Positions 27,877 through 36,274 of a stretch of 64,000 nucleotides of DNA are shown piece by piece. Origin of the DNA: Methylocella tundrae (lineage in GTDB: Bacteria; Pseudomonadota; Alphaproteobacteria; Rhizobiales; Beijerinckiaceae); the NCBI RefSeq assembly GCF_901905185.1, contig NZ_CABFMQ020000078.1, positions 1-64,000 of the forward strand, given 5' to 3'. Position numbers and translations under genes: made by a program. The first letter of the stretch is position 1, and every line of letters starts with the position of its first letter. Under the pieces are notes generated by a model. The model did no database searches and was not told the origin of the DNA. It saw nothing but the letters and a program-made list of their open reading frames with translations.

Positions 27877-29193
27877 CTATCCCTGCAAAAATGGCAATGA
27901 AACGCCAAACGTCTGCAGCAGAAGAATCGTATTGAGGAACAGCACTACCGCGGCGCCGACGACGGCGCCGACGCGCGTCATGGGGCCGTTGACGAAAGCC
28001 CCCATGATGTCGCGGCGCTGCGTGAAGTAAAGCAGCGCGATCATCGGGAGCGGCAGCGCAATGCTGAGCACGACCTGACTGACGACAAGGGCGTTGGTGG
28101 CGTTGACTCCGAGCGCAACGACGATAAAGGCCGGGATGATGGTGACGAGCCGCCGCAGCCAGACCGGAATTCTGAAGCCGACGAAACCCTGCATGATCAT
28201 TTGACCCGCGAGGGTTCCGACCGTCGAACTCGATATGCCGGACGCGAGGAGCGAGATCAGAAATACTGTCGCGGCTCCGGCGCCAAGAATCGGGGTCAAT
28301 GTATGATATGCGGTCTCAATCTCGGCGACGCCGCTGTGGCCCGCGTGAAAGGCGGCGGCGGCCATCATCACCATGGCCATATTGATGGCGCCGGCGATCG
28401 CCAGCGCGACGATGACCTCCCGGTTGGAATAGCGCAGGAGCTTGCGCCTGTCGCCGTCGTCGCGCGCGATCGTACGGGCCTGCGTCAGGCCTGAGTGCAG
28501 GTAGATCGCATGAGGCATGACCGTCGCGCCGATGATTCCGACGGCGATCGTAACCGCGGCCGCGTCCTGCAGTTGGGGCGTCACTAAGGAAAAAGCCGCC
28601 GAGGCCCAGTCGACGGGGGCGATGAATAATTCGATCACATAACAGAGCCCGATCATTGCGACCAGCGCGCCGATGACCAGTTCGAGCGGCCTGAAACCGC
28701 GCCGGTCGAGGGTCAAAATACCATAGGTCACGATCGCGGTGACGACCATTCCCCAGATCAGCGGCAAGTTGAAGAGGAGCGAAAGCCCGATCGCGCCGCC
28801 GAGGAATTCAGCCAAATCCGTCGCCATCGCGGCGATTTCACTGACGATCCACATGGCCCAAACAAGCGGGCGCGGCAATTCGTCGCGGCACATTTCCGCG
28901 AGATTCCGGCCCGTCACGATGCCCAGCTTCGCCGACAGGGCCTGAAACAGCATTGCAATGAGGTTGGCCAGCAAAACCACCCAAAGCAGGCTGTAGCCAT
29001 ATCTGGCGCCCGCCTGGATATTGGTCGCAAAATTGCCGGGGTCCATATAGGCGATCGAGGCGATGACCGCTGGTCCAACCATCGGAATGAATGCGCGAAA
29101 TCCGCTCCGGCGCCCGTCGAGAACCTCGCGGATCGCGCGCTGGATTTGGGTCGGGTGAGCGACGATTCCGCCGCGCTCTGCGATATCCGTCAT
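27877..29193 (-). CDS. mntH: Nramp-family Mn2+/Fe2+ transporter MntH
   Basis: MntH is a proton-coupled importer of Mn2+ (and Fe2+) in the inner membrane. The 438-residue protein has about 11 hydrophobic segments and the two metal-binding motifs of Nramp. These are DPGN at 51-54 on helix 1 and MPH at 226-228 on helix 6 (GATVMPHAIYLHSG). It diverges from mntR, and a palindrome resembling the MntR box lies about 91 bp upstream of its start, which suggests repression by manganese. Length and motifs are intact. Confidence 0.93.
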   Translation of the reverse strand: MTDIAERGGIVAHPTQIQRAIREVLDGRRSGFRAFIPMVGPAVIASIAYMDPGNFATNIQAGARYGYSLLWVVLLANLIAMLFQALSAKLGIVTGRNLAEMCRDELPRPLVWAMWIVSEIAAMATDLAEFLGGAIGLSLLFNLPLIWGMVVTAIVTYGILTLDRRGFRPLELVIGALVAMIGLCYVIELFIAPVDWASAAFSLVTPQLQDAAAVTIAVGIIGATVMPHAIYLHSGLTQARTIARDDGDRRKLLRYSNREVIVALAIAGAINMAMVMMAAAAFHAGHSGVAEIETAYHTLTPILGAGAATVFLISLLASGISSSTVGTLAGQMIMQGFVGFRIPVWLRRLVTIIPAFIVVALGVNATNALVVSQVVLSIALPLPMIALLYFTQRRDIMGAFVNGPMTRVGAVVGAAVVLFLNTILLLQTFGVSLPFLQG

Positions 29194-29504
29194 TCGGCTT
29201 TCCTGCGGTCGAAGCTGGCGACGCCACGCTACGGCATGAGTTCGGGAGACCTTGCTGGCGATCTGCTATTGATGCTGCATAATGTAGCCGTGGCTACGGA
29301 TTAGTCAATGGCGCTCGCCAGCGCCTCCCTGCGATCAAGAGCGGCCGGAGTTGCGACAATTCAGGATCGTTAGGCTAAAACAAAAAGGACTGACGCCTTA
29401 TGTCGAGTCGCTGATGGGGGCGGCGACGGGCGAAAGCGGCGCCCGGAAGGGCTGAAACGCGTGATCGCTAAGGCGCCAGATCGCAGGCCGGAGGGAAGCC
29501 GAAG
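29194..29504. other. mntH/mntR divergent regulatory region
   Basis: This 311-bp spacer separates the two divergent genes. It contains the MntR-box-like palindrome at 29284-29297 and a smaller TTAG-G-CTAA palindrome at 29370-29378, 127 bp before the mntR start. No coding sequence is evident. Confidence 0.55.
29284..29297. promoter_or_regulatory. Candidate MntR operator GTAGCC-GT-GGCTAC
   Basis: Six-base perfect arms flank GT. The core TAGC-N4-GCTA has the same bases and spacing as the core of the E. coli mntH MntR box (AACATAGCAAAGGCTATGTT, from memory). It sits between mntH and mntR, about 91 bp upstream of the mntH start. Confidence 0.6.
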
Positions 29505-29957
29505 ATGACGATGAAGCATCAAGAGCCTCATGCCTGCGCGGCTGAACTCCCGGCCGAGGCGGAGCAGGCGCTTCGCTTCGAAAAGGCGCGCTCGGCGCAA
29601 GCCGGCGCCGTTCTCGAAGACTACGTCGAATTGATCGATGACCTTCTGACGAACGGCGGCGAGGCCCGTCCGACCGACATCGCGCGCAGGCTCGGCGTTT
29701 CACACGCGACGGCGATCAAAAGCATCGCGCGGCTGAAACGGGAAGGGCTTGCGACGTCGAAGCTTTATCGCGGCGTTTTTTTGACGCCCGAGGGCCGGGC
29801 GCTCGCCGCGCGCGTGCGCGCGAGACACCGGCTTGTCGTCGATTTGCTGGTCGCCGTCGGCGTGCCGCTGCATTGCGCGGAACTCGACGCCGAAGGCATC
29901 GAGCATCACGTGTCCGACGTCGCGCTGGACGCGTTCTCGCGTTTTCTCAAGCGGTAA
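29505..29957 (+). CDS. mntR: Manganese-dependent transcriptional regulator MntR
   Basis: MntR is a DtxR-family repressor that binds Mn2+ and shuts off mntH. The 150-residue protein has a winged helix at about 48-105 (ARPTDIARRLGVSHATAIKSIARLKREGLATSKLYRGVFLTPEG) and the metal-binding dimerisation helices with RHRLVVDLLVAVGVPLHCAELDAEGIEHHVSD, where the His, Glu and Cys ligands cluster. It lacks the SH3-like third domain, like E. coli MntR. Divergence from mntH supports the assignment. A second ATG two codons downstream is an alternative start. Confidence 0.9.
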   Translation: MTMKHQEPHACAAELPAEAEQALRFEKARSAQAGAVLEDYVELIDDLLTNGGEARPTDIARRLGVSHATAIKSIARLKREGLATSKLYRGVFLTPEGRALAARVRARHRLVVDLLVAVGVPLHCAELDAEGIEHHVSDVALDAFSRFLKR

Positions 29958-29979
29958 CGCAAATCCTCAATCGGTAACG
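29946..29979 (+). repeat. Tandem 14-bp repeat at the mntR 3' end
   Basis: CTCAAGCGGTAACG at 29946-29959 recurs as CTCAATCGGTAACG at 29966-29979, one mismatch in 14 with a 20-bp period. The first copy contains the mntR stop codon. It may be a small slippage duplication. Confidence 0.4.
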
Positions 29980-30724
29980 AGAAATTTGAATGCGCCGCGG
30001 GCGGTTCGCCATAAAGCGAACGCGATTGAGATGCACTTCGCCGGATGTTGATCGGTGTGGTCTGCGGGAGCTGGCGCTTTTCGCAGATCATGTTTTTTGC
30101 GGCTGGTGATCGCCGCAAAAGGCATGGCTGGCGGCGGTTGGTCCTCGACGTGGCGAATGTCCTGATCTGGCACGATTATCTGTGCTTTTTTGGACACATG
30201 CGGAGATAACTTAACCTCAACTTGACGCGGCAAGAAGAAGATCACTTTTCAGCCCCATTCAACTGGGTAATTGTGGTTCAAGCAAACATATCCTCGACGG
30301 CGCCTGCGCGAGTCGGACGAATGGCGTCATACAATTCGACGCCCGCCTGCTCACCCGGCATTCCCTTCCAATCGAGAGCTGTTTTTCGCCAGATCATGCA
30401 GGGCGGCATCTATGAGCGCGCGCGTTGTCAAAGAGGTTATGTCTTCCAGACGTCGTGTGACGAACGTCACCTCGCGCGCGCCGCTTGAGGCTTATCTCTT
30501 CGCGGGCGCTGGAGATGATCGTGCTGCGCGGCTTCTGCGAAACGATCAGAATTTTATGACAAATGAAGCGATTAGCCACCATCTGGGTGATGCGCGGTTG
30601 ATCGACCGCAAATTATTTTCGAACGGGCGCGACCAAAATGGGTTTTTGCGCGTTATGGGTCCATACGCAGTTTTTTGGCCCTGCAGCGACCGGAGCGATG
30701 ACTCCTGGCGCTCGGAATTTGCCC
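29958..30724. other. 767-bp region upstream of exoR
   Basis: No convincing gene is present. Frames at 30222-30488 and 30271-30741 lack good ribosome sites and family-like sequence. The first part holds a hairpin GTTCGC-CATAAA-GCGAAC (30004-30021). The middle part is AT-richer than the coding DNA around it. It may carry a long, regulated exoR leader or a small RNA. Confidence 0.45.
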
Positions 30725-31567
30725 ATGTCTATGAGGTTTAGTCGCCTTGGAGCTTTGGCTCTGTTCGGACTGGCTGCGAGCATGCCGGTTACGAATATTC
30801 GCGCCTTGGAAGGGGCGGACAGCGCCGCGGCGGGCGATAAATCGATCGTGTCGCAGGCCTATAAGACGCCGCGCGCCGCCTTGCTCGCAGGCCTTCAGGA
30901 CTTTCGTTCGGGCGCGGCCGACTCGGCGATCGCCGCCTTGAAATATGCCGCCGCCGGCGGCGAGGCATTGGCGCAATGGAAGCTTGCGACCATTTACGCG
31001 GCTGGCGACGGCGTTCCACACGATGACGTCAAGGCCTATGAGTATTTCTCACAGATCATCCATGGCTATGATGAGGATGATCCGAACTGGCGTGACAAAT
31101 CTGTCGTTTCGAACGCCTTCGTCGCGATCGGAACCTATAGCCTGAACGGCATAGCCGACACTAAAGTGCGCCCGGATCCGGCGCGTGCGCTCGACATGTT
31201 CAAATATGCGGCCACGAACTTCGGCGACGCGACGGCTCAATATAGCCTCGCGAGAATGTATCTTGACGGCGTTGGCGGCGATAAGGATGTCCGGCAAGGT
31301 TTGCGCTGGCTTTATCTCGCCGCGGACAAGGGCCATGTGCAGGCCCAGGCTCTGCTCGGGCAGATGCTCTTCTCCGGGCAGGAGGGGTTGCGTCCGCAGC
31401 GCGCGCGCGCGCTGATGTGGCTGACACTGGCGCGCGAAGCCGCGATGGACGCGAAGAAGGATCAATGGATCATCGACGTCTACGACAAGGCGATGGCTAC
31501 TGCGAGCGAAAGCGAACGCCGCGTTGCGCTCTCCTATCTCGAAGATCATCTGAAACGGCGGAATTGA
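30725..31567 (+). CDS. exoR: ExoR-type periplasmic Sel1-repeat regulator
   Basis: ExoR is a periplasmic protein that binds and restrains the ExoS sensor, controlling exopolysaccharide and motility in Hyphomicrobiales. The 280-residue product has a signal peptide ending near NIRALEG and four Sel1-like repeats. Examples are ALAQWKLATIYAAGDGV, DATAQYSLARMYLDGVGG, and GHVQAQALLGQMLFSG. Repeat order and spacing match what I recall of Sinorhizobium ExoR, which is why I prefer this name over a generic Sel1 protein. Starts at 30725 and 30731 are both possible. The exoS/chvI genes are not in this window. It is followed by a DUF1772 gene 77 bp later. Confidence 0.8.
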   Translation: MSMRFSRLGALALFGLAASMPVTNIRALEGADSAAAGDKSIVSQAYKTPRAALLAGLQDFRSGAADSAIAALKYAAAGGEALAQWKLATIYAAGDGVPHDDVKAYEYFSQIIHGYDEDDPNWRDKSVVSNAFVAIGTYSLNGIADTKVRPDPARALDMFKYAATNFGDATAQYSLARMYLDGVGGDKDVRQGLRWLYLAADKGHVQAQALLGQMLFSGQEGLRPQRARALMWLTLAREAAMDAKKDQWIIDVYDKAMATASESERRVALSYLEDHLKRRN

Positions 31568-31643
31568 TTGCGGGGAGAGACCCCGGCTAAGTTCGCATGG
31601 CTTGCTCATCGAGCCTAAGCCAGCGCGGGCTGGGAGCAGCGCG

Positions 31644-32075
31644 ATGCTTGCGGGGCAATTGGCGCTCACCCTCGCGGCGCTCTTCACGGGCGCCGCCATT
31701 TACATCAATCTCGTCGAGCAGCCGGCGCGTCTTGGGCTCGATGATAGATCGCTGCTGCAGCAATGGAAGCCGGCCTATGAGCGCGGCTTCAGGATGCAGG
31801 CTTCGCTGGCGCTCGCTGGCGGCGTGCTGGGCTTGATCGCGGCCTATGAGCTACGCGACTGGCGCTGGGCGCTGGGCGCCGTCGTCCTCCTCTGCAACTG
31901 GCCCTTCACCTTGCTCGTCATCATGCCAACCAATCGCCGTCTCGAAGCGACCGAACCGCAGAACGCGGGCTTGGAGAGCCGGGAGTTGATCCTGAGATGG
32001 GGTAAGCTGCACGCGGTTCGCAGCGGCCTCGGCGGCTTGGCCACTCTGGCGTTCCTATGGGCCTCAGTAAGATGA
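31644..32075 (+). CDS. DUF1772-family membrane protein
   Basis: The 143-residue protein has four hydrophobic segments, at about 3-22, 50-68, 76-95 and 122-141. It shows features of the DUF1772 (anthrone-oxygenase-like) family: AIYINLVEQPAR after the first helix, LLVIMPTNRRLEA after the third, and WGKLHAVRSGLGGLA before the last. Bacterial members have no proven reaction. ATG 31644 follows GGGAGC at a suitable distance; the longer frame from 31602 lacks support. It may share a transcript with exoR. Confidence 0.75.
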   Translation: MLAGQLALTLAALFTGAAIYINLVEQPARLGLDDRSLLQQWKPAYERGFRMQASLALAGGVLGLIAAYELRDWRWALGAVVLLCNWPFTLLVIMPTNRRLEATEPQNAGLESRELILRWGKLHAVRSGLGGLATLAFLWASVR

Positions 32076-32262
32076 TCGCGCCCCGTTAAGCTTTGGACGA
32101 GATGCTGAACGAATCAGCGACGAATCGGCGACAGCGCACCGTTTCACCTCATGTTCGCGCTATATCTAGCAAAACCCTCGTCGTCGTGGGATAGAGGCGT
32201 GCGGGCAGACCGCTCGCCGCTTCCTCATTTTTAATGTTTTTGCGTCATTTTGAGCCAGGCTT

Positions 32263-33066
32263 ATGACGATCGGACAAATAAGGGTCGGCGTTGGCGGCTG
32301 GAGCTTCGCGCCCTGGCGAGAGAGCTTCTACCCGAAAGGCCTGCCGAAACGGCAAGAACTCGATTTCGCCAGCCGCAAACTGACGTCCATCGAGATCAAC
32401 GCGACCTTCTACCGGACGCAGACGCCGGAGAGTTTCCGCCGCTGGGCGTCGGAGACCCCCGACGATTTTGTTTTTTCGGTCAAGGCGCATCGGCTGACGA
32501 CGCACCGCAAGCTGCTCGCCGAAAGCAAGCCCGCGATCGATCATTTTCTGTCGAGCGGCCTCTTGCAGCTCGGCGGAAAGCTGGGGCCGATTGTCTGGCA
32601 ATTCGCGCCGACCAAGAAATTTGAAGCCGGGGATTTCTCCGCCTTTCTCGAGCTTCTTCCAGGGCAGTTGGACGGGCTGCGGCTGCGCCATGTTCTCGAG
32701 GTGCGGCACGAAAGCTTTTGCGTCCAACCGTTCGTCTCTCTCGCGCGCCATCACCAGGTCGCGATTTGCCTCGCTCAGTCCGACACATATCCGCTGATTC
32801 CGGATCTCAGCGCTGATTTCGTGTACGCCCGGCTACAGAAAAGCTCAGCCGCCTATGCCGCGGGCTATTGTCCGGGTGAAATCGACATATGGTCCGGTCG
32901 CGCCAGGCAATGGGCGAAAGGCGAGCAACCACAGGATTTGCCCTATGTGAGCGGCGCGCCGGAGAAAAAGCGCGCCGCGCGCGACGTCTTCGTCTATTTC
33001 ATCAGCGGAGCCAAAGAGAAAAACCCCGCCGCCGCATGCGCCCTGATCGAGCGGCTTAAGGCATGA
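32263..33066 (+). CDS. DUF72 (YecE-type) TIM-barrel protein
   Basis: The 267-residue protein matches the DUF72/YecE family. It has an N-terminal RVGVGGWSFAPWRESFYPKGLP, IEINATFYRTQTPESFRRWA, the FVFSVKAHRLTTH strand and the central IVWQFAPTKKF. The C-terminal part has VYARLQKSS and DVFVYFISGAKEKNP. The fold is a TIM barrel; the biochemical role is unknown. It ends inside a dispersed repeat (33061-33113) and converges on xthA. Confidence 0.85.
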   Translation: MTIGQIRVGVGGWSFAPWRESFYPKGLPKRQELDFASRKLTSIEINATFYRTQTPESFRRWASETPDDFVFSVKAHRLTTHRKLLAESKPAIDHFLSSGLLQLGGKLGPIVWQFAPTKKFEAGDFSAFLELLPGQLDGLRLRHVLEVRHESFCVQPFVSLARHHQVAICLAQSDTYPLIPDLSADFVYARLQKSSAAYAAGYCPGEIDIWSGRARQWAKGEQPQDLPYVSGAPEKKRAARDVFVYFISGAKEKNPAAACALIERLKA

Positions 33067-33113
33067 CGCCGAAAAGCGGGGCGCGCGCCTTGGGGGGCGC
33101 CATCCGATCATGC
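33061..33113. repeat. Dispersed palindromic repeat containing a stop codon
   Basis: GCATGACGCCGAAAAGCGGG begins the element and CCGATCATGC ends it, with GGCGCGC...GGCGCC between. It resembles the 21681 repeat (GCATGA, CGAAAA, ATCATGC order) with a diverged centre. Its first bases supply the last codon and TGA stop (33064-33066) of the DUF72 gene. Confidence 0.5.
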
Positions 33114-33136
33114 GCAAGCCATCTCTGACCGATAAA

Positions 33137-33913
33137 TCACGCCAGTTCGATTCGAACCGGCACGTGATCGGAGGGTTTGTCGTCGCCGCGCAGCGCCTTG
33201 TCGATGGTTGTTTTGACGAGGCGATCGGCGGCCTGCGGCGACAACAGAAGATGATCGATGCAAATGCCTTTGTTGCGCTGCCAGGCCCCGGCTTGATAAT
33301 CCCAGAAAGTGTAGAGTCCCGCATCGTCCGTGGTGGCGCGCAAGGCGTCGGTCAGGCCAAGGTTCACGAGCGTGCGAAAGCGCGCGCGCGTCTGTGGCAG
33401 AAACAGCGCGTCGTTGATCCAGGCGGCGGGGTCGGCGCAGTCGCGCGCGGCCGGGATGACATTATAGTCGCCAGCAAGGATCAGCGGTTCTTCGAGCGCC
33501 AAAAGCGTTTTCGCGTGAGCGATGAGGCGATCCATCCAGGCGAGCTTATAGGCGTATTTGTCGGTGTCCGGCGGATTGCCGTTCGGCAAATAGATCGACG
33601 CAACGCGGACGGCCCCGCCATCGTGAGGCACGATCGCTTCGATGTAGCGCGCATGCTCGTCGGCAGGATCGCCGGGCAGGCCGCGTGTCACCTCGATCGG
33701 CGCCTTCGACAGAATGGCGACACCGTTAAAGCCCTTCTGGCCGTGAACCGCGGCGTTGTAGCCGGCCGCCTCGATCTCTTGCCAGGGAAAGGCTTCGTCG
33801 ACGCATTTCAGCTCCTGAAGGCAGAGCACGTCGGGAGACGCATCGCGCAGATAGCGCAGGAGATGCTCGATCCTCTGCCGCACCGAATTAACGTTCCAGG
33901 TGGCGATTTGCAC
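33137..33913 (-). CDS. xthA: Exodeoxyribonuclease III
   Basis: This is an AP endonuclease and 3'-5' exonuclease in base-excision repair. The 258-residue enzyme has the family catalytic residues: Asn7 in ATWNVNSVR, Glu34 in LQELK, Asp149 and Asn151 in LAGDYNV, and Asp249-His250 in SDHVPV. Length and motifs are complete. It converges on the DUF72 gene; the class D beta-lactamase lies upstream in the same direction with about 100 bp between. Confidence 0.93.
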   Translation of the reverse strand: MQIATWNVNSVRQRIEHLLRYLRDASPDVLCLQELKCVDEAFPWQEIEAAGYNAAVHGQKGFNGVAILSKAPIEVTRGLPGDPADEHARYIEAIVPHDGGAVRVASIYLPNGNPPDTDKYAYKLAWMDRLIAHAKTLLALEEPLILAGDYNVIPAARDCADPAAWINDALFLPQTRARFRTLVNLGLTDALRATTDDAGLYTFWDYQAGAWQRNKGICIDHLLLSPQAADRLVKTTIDKALRGDDKPSDHVPVRIELA

Positions 33914-34015
33914 GCAGGCCCTCGTGAGGAATTCACATCGGCTAAATCAGGCCGATGATTGAATGCTGAAGCAGATAACGTCCTACTACAGAAAACGAGA
34001 TAGGAGGCTGCCAAT

Positions 34016-34834
34016 TCAATTGGGATTTTGGGCTCCGGCAAAGTTCCCGAGAAGTGTGGGGAGTTCGGCGACAAAGAGGTCCCGCGTGCGAATGCCGGCG
34101 CTTTCGGCGACCTTGGTTTCGTCCTTCGTCAAACGTGCGAACACTACGCGTCGATCGCCTTTGATGGCCCAGCCTACGAACCACCCGAACTGACGGTCCT
34201 CGTCCAAAACCCCGTCCTGGCCGCGCTGAAACCCCGCGCCTGTCTTGCCTTGAACCATCCATCCGTCGGCGGCCGCGAAACGGGGCATGATCGCGATTGC
34301 TTTCTCTTGCGCAGGCGCGGACGCTGGCAATTGCAGTTTGAGCAATCTTCGCAGAAAAGCGACCTCTTCAATTGGGGAGATCTGGAGAGAGGCGCTAAGC
34401 CATGCGTGCGTCAATCCGTCGTCCTTCCCGGCGTTACCCGAAAGATCACGGTTGCCGTAGGAAAATAAATCCACGTATTGTTGGAGCCGTTGCGCTCCCA
34501 GCGCGCGTGTAATGCCCCACGAATACCAAACAACCGAGTCGCGCATCCAGGACGCCGGATCGACATTCGTCTTCCAATTCTCACGCCACGCCTTGTATTC
34601 TTCCCGGTACGGCCAAACGGGCGAGTGTGCATCCGTCAGAATTCCCGCATCATAACCCATAACGCTGAGCGCGACCTTGAAGGTGGACGCAGGACTGTTT
34701 CGCTGATCGCATCGCCCGTCCTGACGAAGAACGGCGCCGCTGTCCGCGTCGACGAGCAGGGTGCAAACCGGCGCCGCCAAAGAGGCGGTAGAAATCGAAC
34801 ACAGCAAGGCCGCGAAGGGCGCAACTCTCTTCAT
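34016..34834 (-). CDS. Class D (OXA-type) beta-lactamase
   Basis: This is a periplasmic serine beta-lactamase of 272 residues with a signal peptide ending near TASLA-APV. All class D motifs are present: active-site STFK with Ser50 and Lys53, SVV at 100-102, YGN at 126-128, the WLSASLQIS helix (Trp145), KTG at 197-199 and GWFVGW at 217-222. The intact set predicts an active enzyme; its substrate range cannot be told. Base composition looks somewhat lower in GC than the neighbours and no mobile element is adjacent, so I see only weak hints of transfer. A penicillin-sensing (BlaR-like) role is unlikely as no membrane domain is attached. Confidence 0.9.
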   Translation of the reverse strand: MKRVAPFAALLCSISTASLAAPVCTLLVDADSGAVLRQDGRCDQRNSPASTFKVALSVMGYDAGILTDAHSPVWPYREEYKAWRENWKTNVDPASWMRDSVVWYSWGITRALGAQRLQQYVDLFSYGNRDLSGNAGKDDGLTHAWLSASLQISPIEEVAFLRRLLKLQLPASAPAQEKAIAIMPRFAAADGWMVQGKTGAGFQRGQDGVLDEDRQFGWFVGWAIKGDRRVVFARLTKDETKVAESAGIRTRDLFVAELPTLLGNFAGAQNPN

Positions 34835-34878
34835 GACTTTAGTCTAACGCATGATTTGCAATTTTTAGGGCCGATGCC

Positions 34879-36132
34879 TCAGCCGCCTGTGGCGACCGCG
34901 CCGCGCCGGGGCCGCGCCTGCATCAAACGCGGCAAAGTTTGATGGGTCAGGACGCCTTCCCGCATCAGCGCCCGCCGCAGCGGACCGATCATCGAAAAGG
35001 CGAAGAATCCCGCGCCGCGCATGAGGTCGACGGGCAGGAATTCCGTGAGCAGCGAGCGATTTAGAATATCGACGCCATTGGTGCGCAAGGAAATGTCGCC
35101 CCGGCGCGCAGTCCCGTAGGCTTTGAGGCTTGCCGCGGCGCCGATGTCTTTTCCATCCGCCCGAGCGTCTTCGAGGGTTTCAACGAGAGCCGCGATGTCG
35201 CGTAGGCTGAGGTTCAGCCCTTGCGCGGCCAACGGCGGAAAAACATGCGCGGCTTCGCCGATGAGCGCGATGCGCCTGCCAAATAGTTTTGCGACGCTCA
35301 TGCCGGCCATCGGAAAGAAGCCGCACGGTCCATCGAGCTCCATAGCGCCCAAAAGTCCGCCGACCTGCAACTCGATCTCGCGCGCCAGTTCGCCGGGCGC
35401 GAGATTACGTCGGCGCTCGGCGTCGGCGGCCGACATCAGCCACACAAGGCTCGAACGATGAAGCTTTTCACCGTGCGGGCGCAGGGGCACCAGAGTGCAA
35501 GGGCCTGATCTTGTATGAAATTCGGTTGATATATTTCGATGCGGCTTGGCGTGCGCGAGAAGCGCCGTCAGGGCGACCTGGGGATAGGTCCAACTGCGCG
35601 CGTCGATATTGGCCCTGGTTCGGGCCAGCGAGCCGCGACCGTCGGCGGCGACGACCAGCTTGGCTCTAATCCGCCGGCCGTCGGCGAGCGTGGCGCGCAC
35701 GTCGTCGTCATCGAAACAAATGTCCTCGATGAGGCTTTGGCAAAGGGCGAGGCGGGAGCGGGCGGCGGCGGTCTCCGCGAGTCCATCGACCAGAACATTG
35801 TTTTCGATATTCGCGCCAAAGGCCGAAAGGCCGATCTCGCTTGCGGCGAAGGAGACCGAGGGCGCCCGGAATCTGGCATTTGTCGCGTCGACCATCGCGA
35901 TCTTTTCGAGCGCTGCGGCCTTGTCCCGAAAGCGCGGCCAGAGGCCAAGCGATTTGTAAAAGCGCAGGGAGGCTTCAAACAAAGCCACCGTCCGGCCATT
36001 GGCGCGACGATCGATGAGACCGGCGCAAGCGACGGAAAAGCCCGCCTGATCGAGAGCGATGGCGGCCGAGAGCCCGGCGGCGCCGGCGCCAGCGACGAGA
36101 ATATCGACGTGAAACGGATCAACCTGTGTCAT
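34879..36132 (-). CDS. UbiH/UbiF-family FAD hydroxylase (ubiquinone biosynthesis)
   Basis: This is a 417-residue flavin monooxygenase. It has the N-terminal dinucleotide fold VDILVAGAGAAGLSAAIALDQAG at about 8-30, a middle DG motif (VVAADGRGSLAR) and the FAD-ribityl motif LIGEAAHVFPPLAAQGLNLSLRD near 310-332. These are the features of UbiH/UbiF/Coq6 hydroxylases, which add ring hydroxyls during ubiquinone synthesis at the membrane. Which ring position it hydroxylates cannot be read from the sequence. It lies between the beta-lactamase and gltA, all on the minus strand with gaps of 44 and 142 bp, so it probably has its own promoter. Confidence 0.85.
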   Translation of the reverse strand: MTQVDPFHVDILVAGAGAAGLSAAIALDQAGFSVACAGLIDRRANGRTVALFEASLRFYKSLGLWPRFRDKAAALEKIAMVDATNARFRAPSVSFAASEIGLSAFGANIENNVLVDGLAETAAARSRLALCQSLIEDICFDDDDVRATLADGRRIRAKLVVAADGRGSLARTRANIDARSWTYPQVALTALLAHAKPHRNISTEFHTRSGPCTLVPLRPHGEKLHRSSLVWLMSAADAERRRNLAPGELAREIELQVGGLLGAMELDGPCGFFPMAGMSVAKLFGRRIALIGEAAHVFPPLAAQGLNLSLRDIAALVETLEDARADGKDIGAAASLKAYGTARRGDISLRTNGVDILNRSLLTEFLPVDLMRGAGFFAFSMIGPLRRALMREGVLTHQTLPRLMQARPRRGAVATGG

Positions 36133-36274
36133 CGCGCATCCCTCGCCGTCTTTCTAGACCGGCAACACGCGGATGGCGAGCGGGCGCCGTGGTTTTCTTG
36201 ACGCCCGGCTCAAACGCGTGCGACGGGAGGCGGCGCCGGCGCCGCCTCCCGCGACATCTTGTCTCGTCAAGCGT

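Noticed and set aside
30222..30741. Two overlapping open frames between mntR and exoR
   Set aside because: No ribosome sites, no signal peptide or family features; likely leader DNA.
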